NCBI GenBank assembly: GCA_021613535.1
Contig: CP075495.1
Location: 15,252,001 to 15,316,000, forward strand
Origin: Adineta vaga
Taxonomy: Eukaryota > Rotifera
DNA: 64,000 bases
Reading direction: 5' to 3'
Both the position numbers and the translations under genes were made by a program. Under the pieces are notes generated by a model, which was not told the DNA's origin, ran no database searches, and saw only the letters and a list, made by a program, of their open reading frames with translations. Shown in pieces: positions 34,732-45,944 of this stretch (positions within the stretch are counted from its first letter, which is position 1; every line of letters starts with the position of its first letter).

Positions 34732-37455
34732 TTACACTTTGTCAAATATGCCTTGTAGAAGGTTCTTCAGTGTAATGTCGTTGTTGGAAGATGCCGTTGA
34801 TATGGATTTTTTAAGTAATCCTATGGCATAGTCTTTGATTTTGGGGATGTTGGTGATCTTGTGGATGTAGTTGACTGATGTATATATGGGTAGACCGAGT
34901 GCAGCTCTAATTGCTTTGTTTTGGATGATTTGTAATCGGTCCCATATTTTTTGATCAGCAGTAAGGAGAATTGGATAACCGTATATGATAACTGTGCGTA
35001 CTATTGATTTGAAAATATTTATCATCGTCTTGTTGTTGGGGTCTTGTGCTTTTCTCGATAAATATCTAAGAAGACCGATCCGAGGAGCAATCTTCGTTTC
35101 GATATGATCGAGATGTGTTCGCCATTTTAATCTTTTGTCGATGATTATACCCAAGTATCGTGTAGAATCCAGTGGCTTGATGATGTTGTTTTCGACTTTC
35201 ACTATCACTGGATTTTTGTAATTCTTTCTTGGGTGTATGCTGAAATGTATCAGCTCTGTTTTTGTTGGTTGCAATTTCAATTTCCATGATTTGCACCAAC
35301 TTTCGAATGCATTTATGGATTGTTGTAATCTAGATCTAAGTGATGTTAAGGTGTTGCTAGATGTCCATAATGCAGTGTCATCGGCGAATAGCCCGTGTTC
35401 TGTATGAGTCGGTATTCCATTCATCGAATCTGCCGTGTATATGATGTATAATAGAGGTGATAACGGAGATCCTTGTGGTGTACCGCTCTTCAGATTAAAT
35501 TGACGTGATAATATATTTTCAATTTCAATAGCAGCCGTTCGATTGCTTAAGAAAGAGATCAGGTAGTTGATGATGTATTTGGGAAGACGTAGATCATTAA
35601 GCTTGTATATCAAACCATCGTGCCATACCGAATCAAAAGCAGCTTTGATGTCGAAAAGAATGACAGCTGAGTGACGTCTTCGACGGGGTCGTCTCAGTTG
35701 TCCTTCAGCATATCTTTCTAGTCGCACGATGTTGTATATAGTGCTTTTACCTGGTCTGAATCCGGCTTGATGTTGTGGTAATATATTTCGTCGTTCAAGT
35801 TCTAGCATTAGTCGTTGTTTGATTATTTTCTCCAGTAGTTTGCCGAGGCAGCTAAGGAAACTAATTGGCCGATAACTAGACGGGTGTTGTTTGTCTTTCT
35901 TCGGCTTTAGTAGAAGAATAATGTTAGCTTTTTTCCACATTGCTGGAATATAACCTTGTTTCAAAATTGCATTGAACAGATTTGTTATATGCTGGACAAG
36001 TAATTTTGAATGATTCTTTAAACACCTGTTATGGATGTTGTCTGGACCAGTGGAGCTGTTTCGAAGTTGTCTAATATGAAATTTGACTTCTTCTACTTTT
36101 ATTAGCTTCCACTTGGATGTGTTTGTTAAGGTTATATTACCATTCTTGACTTTGTTTGCTTGACTTGTTACTTGATCATGAAACGGCAGTGTATCAGCAG
36201 TAAGAGAGTAGACTTCATTTTCGAAATAATCTGCAAATAGATCTGCTTTCTCCTTTTCTGACGTTGCTGTCGTGTTGCTGTATTTCATGATGCTAGTAAA
36301 GGTTTGTTTGATCCGTTTGTTGTGGAACTTACGTACCGTCACCCAAACTTTGTCCGAATACATCTTCTTATGACATAATGAAGACATTAGCTTGTTAAAG
36401 TTGTTTCTTCTGTGATTTCGAAGTGAATTTGTCAGTAAGACTTTGGAGTTGTAGTATAGATGTTTGTCGATTACATCCCCGGTCTTCTTCCATTTTCGAT
36501 ATGTTTGATGTTTTTGTTTAATCAAACTTTTCGAAACTTCACTTGGTGTGAAAAAAGTATTCGTTTGTTTACTTTGTGGAACGGCTTCTCTTGTTGCTAC
36601 CAATATAGTGTTGGTGATAAACGACGTGTATTCTTCTATATCTAATGCTGAACTTAAAGAACGATCATTATTCCATAACATCAGTTGTTGATCTAACTTG
36701 TATCTGAATTCTGGCCAATTTGCTGCTTTGAAACTAAATGATATTCTTGGAGATGCTGGTTTAGGTTCAACTCCAGTGGGAATATCGAAGGTTAATGGTT
36801 TGTGACCGGTTAAGGTGCCGATTGTTGGATGTGTTTCAACATTTGATATAAACGAAAGAAGTGGTCGACTAGCTAGAATCCAATCTAGTTTGACTTCATA
36901 ATAATTCTTTTCAAACGTTGGACTATCATCGTCGACACATTCAATATACCCTTCTTTGAATAGTTCTTGCAGCTGTCTTCCTCTAGCATTTGCTTGTTGT
37001 GATCCCATATTGTATAATGTTGCGTTAAGATCACCCATAATTATACAGTTGTTGTTTATGTTGTAGAGCTCATAGAATAAGTTGATGTCGATCTTTGCTT
37101 TTGGTGGAACGTAAATGGAGGATATCAGTATTGATTTGAATGTTTTAGTTTCAATCTCTACTGCTATCGCTTCATTTCTAGATATTGTTTTGTTTAAACT
37201 TTCTCGACATTTGATGTGTTGCTTGATTGCTAATAGGACTCCTCCACCAGCTTGTCCTACTCTATCATTTCTGAAGATGTTGTAACCCAACAGAGTGAAT
37301 GGTCGATCACTCTTTAGGTTAGTTTCATTCACAGAGATAATATCGTACTTGGAGAATCTGGCTAGAAGTTCATCTTTGTGTTTGGTAATTGAGTTAATGT
37401 TAATGTGGCATAGACTAATCATCGTTGTTGCTTGTTTTAAGATTCTTGTTATCAT
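34732..37455 (-). CDS. retrotransposon ORF2: APE-type endonuclease and reverse transcriptase
   Basis: 907 codons without a stop. The N terminus is an apurinic-type endonuclease: SLCHININSI, DIISVNETNLK, GDLNATLYNMGS, LDWILASRP and TGHKPLTFDI. The reverse transcriptase follows, with KANIILLLKPKKDKQHPSSY, RPISFLSCLGKLLEKI, AGFRPGKST, SGTPQGSPLSPLLYIIY and the catalytic GLFADDTALW. A C-terminal region without an obvious CCHC knuckle or RNase H completes it. The protein nicks target DNA and primes reverse transcription there. An open frame this long implies recent activity. It overlaps ORF1 by about 40 nt in another frame. Confidence 0.92.
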   Translation of the reverse strand: MITRILKQATTMISLCHININSITKHKDELLARFSKYDIISVNETNLKSDRPFTLLGYNIFRNDRVGQAGGGVLLAIKQHIKCRESLNKTISRNEAIAVEIETKTFKSILISSIYVPPKAKIDINLFYELYNINNNCIIMGDLNATLYNMGSQQANARGRQLQELFKEGYIECVDDDSPTFEKNYYEVKLDWILASRPLLSFISNVETHPTIGTLTGHKPLTFDIPTGVEPKPASPRISFSFKAANWPEFRYKLDQQLMLWNNDRSLSSALDIEEYTSFITNTILVATREAVPQSKQTNTFFTPSEVSKSLIKQKHQTYRKWKKTGDVIDKHLYYNSKVLLTNSLRNHRRNNFNKLMSSLCHKKMYSDKVWVTVRKFHNKRIKQTFTSIMKYSNTTATSEKEKADLFADYFENEVYSLTADTLPFHDQVTSQANKVKNGNITLTNTSKWKLIKVEEVKFHIRQLRNSSTGPDNIHNRCLKNHSKLLVQHITNLFNAILKQGYIPAMWKKANIILLLKPKKDKQHPSSYRPISFLSCLGKLLEKIIKQRLMLELERRNILPQHQAGFRPGKSTIYNIVRLERYAEGQLRRPRRRRHSAVILFDIKAAFDSVWHDGLIYKLNDLRLPKYIINYLISFLSNRTAAIEIENILSRQFNLKSGTPQGSPLSPLLYIIYTADSMNGIPTHTEHGLFADDTALWTSSNTLTSLRSRLQQSINAFESWCKSWKLKLQPTKTELIHFSIHPRKNYKNPVIVKVENNIIKPLDSTRYLGIIIDKRLKWRTHLDHIETKIAPRIGLLRYLSRKAQDPNNKTMINIFKSIVRTVIIYGYPILLTADQKIWDRLQIIQNKAIRAALGLPIYTSVNYIHKITNIPKIKDYAIGLLKKSISTASSNNDITLKNLLQGIFDKV

Positions 37456-37813
37456 TTGTCGATGTGTTCAAAAAGCTGTTAGAAGTGCGGGCTCTCTTGG
37501 TCGACTGCGAACCTTTTGTCTGCTGTTTGGCAACTTTTGATGCTTTAGCTGTTGAGGATGGTGTTGGTTTCTTCGAAGTGATAGTCGATGTTGTGGTCGA
37601 ATTATCAGCTTCAGTTTTTTGTCGTGATTTGTTTGCGGTGTATTTAACTGATTGACTTTCTTCATTCGAATCAGAGTCAGAGCCAGTTAACACCTCCATT
37701 TCTACGTCATCGTCATTGCCTCCTAGGCTTTTGATTGTTTTTTCAATCTTTTTGATCTTCTGAAGAAGTGCTTTAAATAGACGATTAGTATTTGCTTCGA
37801 TGAGTGTTTCCAT
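37415..37813 (-). CDS. retrotransposon ORF1, short or truncated
   Basis: 132 codons from the internal ATG at 37813 (METLIEANTNRLFKAL). An upstream in-frame ATG at 37837 lies in host Ly6 sequence. The N terminus is a potential coiled coil (LLQKIKKIEKTIKSL), followed by an acidic patch and a Ser/Thr/Lys-rich basic tail suited to binding nucleic acid. There are no CCHC knuckles, and it is far shorter than the ORF1 proteins of typical Jockey elements, so the 5' part is probably missing. It ends overlapping the start of ORF2. Confidence 0.6.
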   Translation of the reverse strand: METLIEANTNRLFKALLQKIKKIEKTIKSLGGNDDDVEMEVLTGSDSDSNEESQSVKYTANKSRQKTEADNSTTTSTITSKKPTPSSTAKASKVAKQQTKGSQSTKRARTSNSFLNTSTNDNKNLKTSNNDD

Positions 37814-37830
37814 TTTGCTTGTAAGAGCAT

Positions 37831-38253
37831 ATAGCATTGTTACAATTATCTTTATTAGAACAACAATAAAGTGTTGTCAGTGAACCAGTATCTCGAGTTG
37901 TATCACAAACGGCACTTGAACCTTCTCGAATAACAGTACCCGATGGAAAATAACCCACATCTGCCCAATACATTGTTTTCTAATCAATGAAGAAAAAAAA
38001 TCATAAGAAAATCACATAAAAATATGACTTACACGACATGACTTGAAACCTGATTGAGATAGAGTACTTGTTGTCGATAGATCTCCTTTGTAAGGATCAT
38101 AACAATTAATATTGGTAGTACTTGAACATATAATACAATTTAATTCATATGTCATGGAGATCATGACTAAATATACAATATACATAAATAATGTTTTGCA
38201 AATACGACAGACTTACTTAAAATAATCAAACATGACCAAAGAATAATATTCAT
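37831..38253 (-). pseudogene. Ly6-like gene copy 3, truncated by the retrotransposon
   Basis: Exons 1 and 2 (signal peptide and Cys-rich start) and most of exon 3 match copy 2. Translation breaks after CSNKDNCNNAI, where retrotransposon sequence begins. The hydrophobic GPI-signal tail is lost and replaced by about 15 residues read from the element. If expressed it would be a secreted, unanchored form with its cysteine framework intact. Confidence 0.85.
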
Positions 38254-39270
38254 TTTGTTATATCTTTTAGTCAAATCTAAGTAATCAGATTCAACGAAAT
38301 CCTAGAACGTACTATATTTAATTCTTACGTTTAATCGAATAATTTTGAAAAGAAAAAAAAATTTAAAATCAACTACTTTACATATTTTTCTTTCTTTGAA
38401 AATATTGATTTTATTAAAGCAAATGATAACATCTCAATATGGTAAATATGATAATTAATAGATACAATATAGATGCATTTTATATGGAGTAAATCAATAC
38501 ATAATACATCATTAGAAAAATATTTATTAAAATATAATATTTGAATAGAAGTTCGTTGAAATATTCAAATCATTTTTCTTTTTCTCTTGGTTTGTTCCAT
38601 AAAAAGCAAGAAAATATCAGCACGAATATAGGACTATATCATATAATCTATTTCTTCATAAGTTTGGTAGAAACCACTGAATCTTAACCCGCATATGCCG
38701 AAAACAGAGTGAAATAAAATCATGCCTAATTTTTGCCATAGTAATGCACGAAAATGGTTTAGAACAGCTTTTCAGCGCAGGCCCTCTAAGACTAAAATGT
38801 GAAACTAGCATAATCTATTTGTAATAATAGCCTCCATGTAATGGAGGGGAGAGCGAGAAGATCAGACCAAATTTTTCGACTTAAAACTTACACTCACTTA
38901 TTTTTCTCCGAAAAATATACGTAAGTTCCATGAAATCAAAATGCATATAGACAAATGGATTATACATCAATCTCACTTATTCTTATCTTGGTAATTTCAT
39001 ATGATAAGAATATTTTGAGTGATTTATCAATTATAATCGATTGATTACATGGTTTAATCTGTCGGCATATATAGATAGATTCAAGTGGAGTAAATAATGG
39101 TCTCTCGTATATTCCGAAAGTTCTCACAAAAGAATTATATAGACAGATAATATTTAGATTTATGATATCTTCGATATAAGCCTTATATTATATATTATTT
39201 TAGCTAATAGGATTTTGATAAGATATGTAATGAAAGAATGATCCAAACAAAATCTGAAGCCTTATTCTTC

Positions 39271-39279
39271 CTATAAAAG
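39271..39279 (+). promoter_or_regulatory. TATA box of the right Cys-rich/TLDc gene
   Basis: CTATAAAAG lies 32 nt before the ATG at 39311, as in the left copy. The upstream kilobase is also nearly identical between the copies, so both are probably regulated alike. Confidence 0.6.
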
Positions 39280-39310
39280 CACAGCAATACATGCTGAAAG
39301 AATTAATAAA

Positions 39311-40913
39311 ATGACAAAGGTTTCCTTTTTCGTCTCAATAAGTATTTGGTGTCTGTTTTGTCAATTTGCACAGGCAAATGAACAATGTCCAGCAGGTTTT
39401 CAATGTGCAAAATCAATGAAAGCATCATCAATTAAATCCAACGACGAATATGAACTGATACTAATTCCTTGTCCGCCAGGTACAGCTAGTGAACTTGGAC
39501 AATATGGTTGTGCACCATGTGAACTAGGTTATTACGCCAATGCCAGTGGTACTGCTTCATGTTCTGTCTGCCCTATAGGTGCCATGTGTGCAGATGCCGC
39601 GAAAAGTCCAGCACCTTGCCCACTAGGAACGTATGTATCTTGTACTGGTCAAACGTTTTGCAGTCCCTGTGCACTTGGCACATACACAACTAATGCTGGA
39701 TCGACTCACTGTATTGACTGTCCTGTAGGTGCCATGTGTCCAGATGCCGCGAAAAGTCCAGCACCTTGCCCACTAGGAACGTATGCATCTTGTACTGGTC
39801 AAGCTCACTGTAGTCCCTGTGCACTTGGCACATACACAACTAATGCTGGATCGACTCACTGTATCGACTGTCCTGTAGGTGCCATGTGTCCGGATGCCAC
39901 GAAAAGTCCAACACCTTGCCCACGAGGAACGTATGCATCTTGTACTGGTCAAGCTTGCTGCAGTCCCTGTGCACTTGGCACATACACACCTAATGCTGGA
40001 TCGATACACTGTATCAAATGTCCTCCAGGTGTGCAATGCCCCAAGAGTCCAACAACCGCTTGTGGTTAGTTACTTTTCAGAGTCTGATATTCTTTCGATC
40101 ATTTATCTACACTCAAACATATTACTATATTGAAAAACACGATCTATATGGAATAATTTGGTTAGACTAAGTATCTATTTTTGACAATTAATCGGAACAT
40201 CTCGTTAGAACATTCCAAGTACTTATAATTAGTTACAATATTGTCAATTGAGCTTAAGTCTGAACCTGTATTGAATGCTCTTGACTTTCTCGAGACTAAT
40301 TACATTAATCACCTAATATTTATTGAGATTTAACTACTGTCACGAGTAAAATATAATGAACTATTTGATTAAGTGTATGTATTTATTTATAGATGGTGAT
40401 CTTCTATCTACTAAACACCGGAACATTCTCTCTGAATTTGCTGGGAAAAAGGATCTGAAATGGATACTTCTTTACAAGGCTACACGAGACGGTTTTGGAG
40501 GGGCAGATTTTCACCGTCTCTGTGATGGTCATGCACAAACGATGAGTATTATCCAATCGAAGCAACGCTTTTTATTTGGTGGATATGCCAATCGTGCTTG
40601 GAATTCATCATCTAGCTGGATTAATGATCCACGTGCCTTCATTTTTACTTTGACAAATCCAAATAATATTCTTCCAACTCGCTACCTGATACAAGGTGGA
40701 AAGGAACAACATGCGTACATCGTTAACCCGCTATATGGTCCAATATTTGGTGCTGGTCTTGATATAAGTGTAGTAGATAAAAGCAATGTAACTGATTGCA
40801 CTATAAACTTCCCAAGCACCTACACTGATACAACAGGAAAAGGTAAAGCCACGTTTACAGGCAATTCTACATTTCAAACAAGTGAAATCGAAGTTTATAA
40901 ATTACTTGATTGA
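39311..40913 (+). CDS. secreted Cys-rich repeat protein with C-terminal TLDc domain, right copy
   Basis: Two exons (39311-40064, 40393-40913) give 424 residues. The signal peptide and the TLDc exon have the same residues as the left copy. The only large difference is one extra 50-residue module (CPVGAMCPDAAKSPAPCPLG, then TYASCTGQAHCSPC) in the Cys-rich region, making three full modules. The repeat length is a multiple of three, so gain or loss keeps the frame. The module cysteines are evenly spaced and probably pair within each repeat. A secreted protein with an extracellular TLDc domain is not a standard animal architecture. Partner and function are unknown. The neighbouring Ly6 gene is divergent. 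Confidence 0.88.
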
Positions 40914-41123
40914 AAAAAAACAAGAGACAAAATAAACGGTTTTTTGTTCGTTTAAACAATAAAACGTTTTTGTCACTATGAGAACTAAAATAAACAAGAC
41001 GATTTTGTTCCTAGTCCCCTTAGTTTTTGACTAAATGTTTATGAATCACCAATATCATCATAATGCGATCGCTTTTTAGGTTAATTTACTTTCTTAGTTC
41101 GACAACTACTATAAAATCTTTAT

Positions 41124-44100
41124 TTATAAACCTGGATCCATTAAGAAACGAAAGAGTTCATCATTATCCTCTACATAGCTCAGTTCTGAATTGGTAGATA
41201 TTGCATTAGTAAATAATTCGGATGCATATTGTCGCTTTCGAGAAAATCGTGCAGAAGGATTTTCATCTAAAGAAAACATATTCTATTTATATAAGGAAAT
41301 CAAAGAAATAAAATAAAACAAACCTTCATCTTTTGCTTGATTTTCTTCTTCAATTGTTAAATTATCTTGATCATTATGAATGAGAAATGAATCATGTTCA
41401 CGATATGAAACAATTGTATCACTATGATTTTGAAGTAAATGTCGTAACATTTTATCTTGAATACCATTCGTATTAGCTCTATCCATTGGATCATCTTCAA
41501 CATCAAAATCAAATTGATAAAGTTGAGCAAGTTCATCATAGGTAAAATGACGAGCAAGTTGTTTAGCATCAACAACACCTACAGAAACATTAACATAAAT
41601 ATACGATAGTCAGAAGAAAAAAAGTAGAAACTAACGATGAAACATTGCTTGTTTAGTAATTTGTCGTTTATAAATTTTCTCTTCCATTGTTCCTTTAACC
41701 ATTAATCGATAAATATATACAGGTTTTGTTTGACCAAGTCGATATGAACGAAACATTGCTTGAAGATCATGAGCTAAAAAGAAAAATCAAAATCATCTAT
41801 ATCATACGGATAACAAACGAACCTGGATTCCAACTAGTATCCAAAATAATGACACGATTAGCCGAAAAAAGATTCACACCTAAACCACCGGCAAGTGTAG
41901 AAATTAAATATAAACGACTACGAGAATTATTTGTATCATTGAATAATTTCATATCAGCTGCTCGTTTTTTTATTGAAACAGAACCTACAAAATGAAATCA
42001 ATGTTTATTTTCTTTTTCTTCTTACATAAAACAATCGAAATCGTACATACCATCCATTCGAAAGTAATCTACACCTTTTTTCCATTGAGATTCCGGATGT
42101 TGTGCACTCCAATACGCAAGACATTGTTCAAAATAGTCAAGAGTCATTAAATGTCGAGTAAAAACAAGTAATTTATCACCAATTGATTCACATTCATCCA
42201 AAATTGCTTTGAATATATCAAATTTTCCTGATAGTTCAAACTAAAAATATATTAACAAACGAAAGACAAATGTGTTTTTTTTTCTTCAATAAAGAAAAAC
42301 AAATGAAATTTACATCGAATTGTGAACCATGTGGATCAAATATATTAAACCACCATTGTTCTTTCATTGCTTTCAAAATCTTTTCTTCTGGGCTAGCAAT
42401 TGACATATTAGGTGTTGGTAATACATCTCGAATTCTTTCCGTATCATTATCAAATTCATCTTTAATCATCGCATCTATTACAGTTTGATCATCATCTTTC
42501 AATTTTTTATTATAATAATCAATAAAATAGGGTTGAAGAAGCCATGGATGCTAAAAAATCAAAAACATCATAAGATTGAAATTATGAATAAAAGAAACGA
42601 ACCGTCCAAATTTTCATTAAATATTGATAATCTGCAAACAATTTCGTTACATCTATACGAAACAATATCGAATGAATTAGGAATATTCGATTGTATTTTC
42701 GAAAATACTTACTGAGCTTTGCAGTAAGATTTTGATATTGAATATAAGTTTCATAAAGTTTTCGTTGTAATGGTCGACATTTGATTTTTATTGCTAAAGA
42801 GATAAAAGATTAGATGTAGAAAACAAAAGAATGAAAACAAAAGAATACCATATTCGAATTTTTGTGGTAAAAATGAACGTAAAACTTCAAAACCTTGACG
42901 ATCGATCAAAGGTTCTAAACGTCGACGAAGTGCATAGATACGACGACGCATATAATCAACATCTTCTTTCGAACTATCTCGATGTTGTCCAGCTTCAATT
43001 GGCTTACGAAATCGATCGGAAAAAAGTGATTCTGTTCCTAAAATTAAAAAAAAAATTTTTCACCAAGAAATATTCGTTAAACAACATGAAACTAACCGAG
43101 AAAATTCGGTTTACAAAAATGAACCATAGCATAATATTCTTTCAGATTATTTTGCATCGGTGTGCCTGTTAGAATAATACGGCGACGGGTACGAATTTGA
43201 TTTAATGCACAAGCAATTCCACTTTTGAGATTTTTACTGCAAAGAATAAAATACATTGAATTCAATTGATTCATTTAATAGTTAGAGAACTTACATCATA
43301 TGACCTTCATCACAAACGATTAGATCAGGACCAGGATTTCGTAGATATTGACCTGAAATCATCGAGATGTAATAAATAGATTGAAATCACTAGAAAACAT
43401 CATACGATATTTTTGAATATTAGCTAATTCAGCAGGTGTATGTGTCTTTTTATTCTTCTTTTCAAACAGTCGACGAACATCATATGGACTATCTTCAATT
43501 GTATAAGTTAATAGACGATACATTTCATATCCCATTAAAAGAATACCACCATTTTCATGCCACTATTAAATAATATCAATAGAATTTTATTGAATGATGC
43601 TCAGATCGAAAGATATGTGTATACTCACATGACGAAGAAATTGTTCACGATCATTTGCTCGAACATCATCAGTACTGAATAAATAGATATTGATCGTTGG
43701 ATGAAGATCGTGTAACCATTGATGAAATTCATTTTTCCAACTAAATATAGCAAATAATTATCATACACTTTATTTTAGATTAATTTTACTTGATTGTCGT
43801 ATTGATTGGACATAAAATAAGTACTCGTTTAATATGTGTTAAATTCGCATGTCGAAAAAGTGTGTGAAGAAATACAATTGTTGTAAACGTCTTTCCTAAA
43901 CCCATACAATGTGCAAGAATAGCACCTGAACCTCCTTGATCTTCTTGATTTCTATTATTGATACCAGCTGAAATGTTTTCTATTGATTGAAATACTTGCT
44001 TCCATAAGAATTTGACACCTTCAACTATATTTATCAAAGATAATTGTTTGAAAGAGATTCTAATTATAATTTCTTACTTTGATGAGGTTTCATATCGATA

Positions 44101-44798
44101 ACGAGATGTAGTGAAACATCAATAATAGGATTTTGTGTTTCAGGATCCTTTTCAAGTACTAATTCAAATTCGATATCTTGTCGTTGATGAAATGCTTCAA
44201 TTAATTCACCATTATATAATCGTTGTTTTCGGTCACGTTCATTTAGATCTCTATCTTCATCTGTTGATTTAGGGCACAAGATAAACTCGAGTGTTTCGTT
44301 ATTACATTTTTGGATTGTTTCATTACCATTTTCGTTGGGAATTTCTTCTAAAGAATAAAAAGAATTTAAGTAAATAATATAGAAGAAGAAGAATCGTACG
44401 TTCAGGAGTATTTTCCAATTGTTCACTCTCTATTTCTATTGTTTGAGAATCAGAAGAATCTATTCGAATCCTTTTATTGTTAGGAGAACATAAAGTTTGT
44501 TCGAAGTTAGTCATATCATGCCAAGATAGAGTTAGATTGGGAGAGATTACTCGTTTAACTGGGAAACTTCTATTGGATGTCATCGATTGTTTTGATGGGA
44601 AATATTTTTCTGATCTAGGATTGAAATTTCAATCGAAAAGTTCGTATCGATACGTATTTAAAAAATCGCTTACGAAAGAATTGATTGAGTAGGTGTATAA
44701 ATATCTTGATTGAATTGTTGACTATCCGTTGAATAGTATAGATCAGAGGTTAGCTGACAAACAGTATTACCATATTCACTCAATTGTTGCTCACACAT
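41124..44798 (-). CDS. ATRX/RAD54L2-like SNF2 chromatin helicase, complete copy
   Basis: Multi-exon gene of roughly 900 residues with short introns. An N-terminal exon (from [10 protein letters not shown] at 44798) and a polar linker lead to the SNF2 ATPase: [29 protein letters not shown] (Walker A), [27 protein letters not shown] (the DEGH box typical of ATRX and ARIP4) and [18 protein letters not shown]. The second lobe has [28 protein letters not shown] and [17 protein letters not shown]. It would use ATP to remodel nucleosomes in the nucleus. There is no ADD zinc finger, so it is a short member of the group. The start is uncertain because another exon could lie upstream. The 3' part is duplicated at 28629-30104. 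Confidence 0.9.
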
Positions 44799-45944
44799 TA
44801 ATAAATATGTTTTCTGCAAAACAGAAATAACTTTTGATTAAATATCAAATTATTTTTGAAGAATTCTTAGCCATTTCAAGACCGGCTTATTTTGAGAAAA
44901 AAATTACAAATTACAAATTTTCTAATGATTCAAAGATAATATATAGGGTAGTAACACGAGAGAAACATTCCTTATCTGAAAAGTTTTCATATGACGAATA
45001 AGAGGAAACAGGATAAGTCCAACACATACAAAACAGAGTGGAGAAATCCATGAAGCATACATGAGAATAAGAAAAAATAGAAGACACTAATCATTTACTT
45101 CGAAGAGATTCGACAAAAACCCAGATTCTTAAGCATAAGACCACATGAAATCTCAATGACACTGTAAAGTGTCAACAGTCCCGAACGGGGTTCTAGAAAT
45201 TAAGAAGTAAACTATTATTCTGTCGATTAAATACAAGAAATGAGTAAATTGTTTTTTGCTTCTATAGTAGGTAAAGGAAGAAAGAACTTTCGTTGGTACT
45301 TTCCAACATGCTGTGAATTTTTTATTCATTCGGAAGAACACAAACAGAAAAAAAAACCGAAAGAAAATGCGACCTCTTTCAGGCCTCTTTCGTGCGTATT
45401 TTTTGCCCAACGTGAGTCAACACGTGTGATTTTTCATGGCAATTATTTATAACTCAACAATACGTTTTAAAAAAGTATTCCTTCTGAGCGTAGCGATAAG
45501 AAATTCATGAAAGAAAAGAAAAACAATTTATTGACTGATCATTATTTTATTTCGTACGTTATTTTATTCATTATCATTGGTTTATTTTTATGAATAATCG
45601 AACAGGTAAGGAACAATTCAAAACATAACCATACGCTTTATCTATTCGATGCAATTATATTCATCACATGTCCAATGAATATTTTTTGAAATATATAAAC
45701 ATTATGTAATAGAATAATTTTAATTTCAAATCAATGCTTAATACACTGCTAATGAGGAAATAAAATATGATAGGATTTATTCAACTATCTGACACTTTCT
45801 TAGCTTTACATAATGACTCAGTAAAATTTCACAATACCATATGTCATTACTCAATTTCATATTTTCATCTATAAGTTCGTTGAGATTCTTTTGATAAAGT
45901 ATCACATCTATAGTATTATATCGTATAGCATAGAAGAATTTGAA
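44799..45944. other. 1.1-kb intergenic region between divergent genes
   Basis: No coding sequence is recognised. Two adjacent short perfect palindromic hairpins, GACACTGTAAAGTGTC (45159-45174) and CCCGAACGGG (45181-45190), stand out. Shadow ORFs at 45153-45452 have no domain features. Confidence 0.5.

Larger units (their letters stand above)
34118..37829 (-). mobile_element. non-LTR retrotransposon (Jockey/R1-like), minus orientation
   Basis: A poly-T run at 34122-34134 is the poly(A) tail on the minus strand. A 3' UTR of about 0.6 kb, an intact EN-RT ORF2 and a short overlapping ORF1 follow. The 5' end abuts exon 3 of the third Ly6 copy at 37830 while the 3' end abuts the hAT relic, and no matching target-site duplication is visible. 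The element is probably 5'-truncated within ORF1, or it lost flanking sequence by recombination. Confidence 0.85.
37830..42598. repeat. segmental duplication, right unit
   Basis: This 4769-bp block is nearly identical to 25190-30104. It begins exactly where the retrotransposon ends and stops in a helicase intron. It lacks the MITE and has one more 150-bp repeat in the TLDc gene. Beyond its right edge the helicase gene continues intact. Confidence 0.93.

Noticed and set aside
45891-45944. N-terminal extension of the PhyH-like gene
   Set aside because: The extended frame starts with TTG and adds a stretch without family similarity; the ATG at 45945 is a better start.
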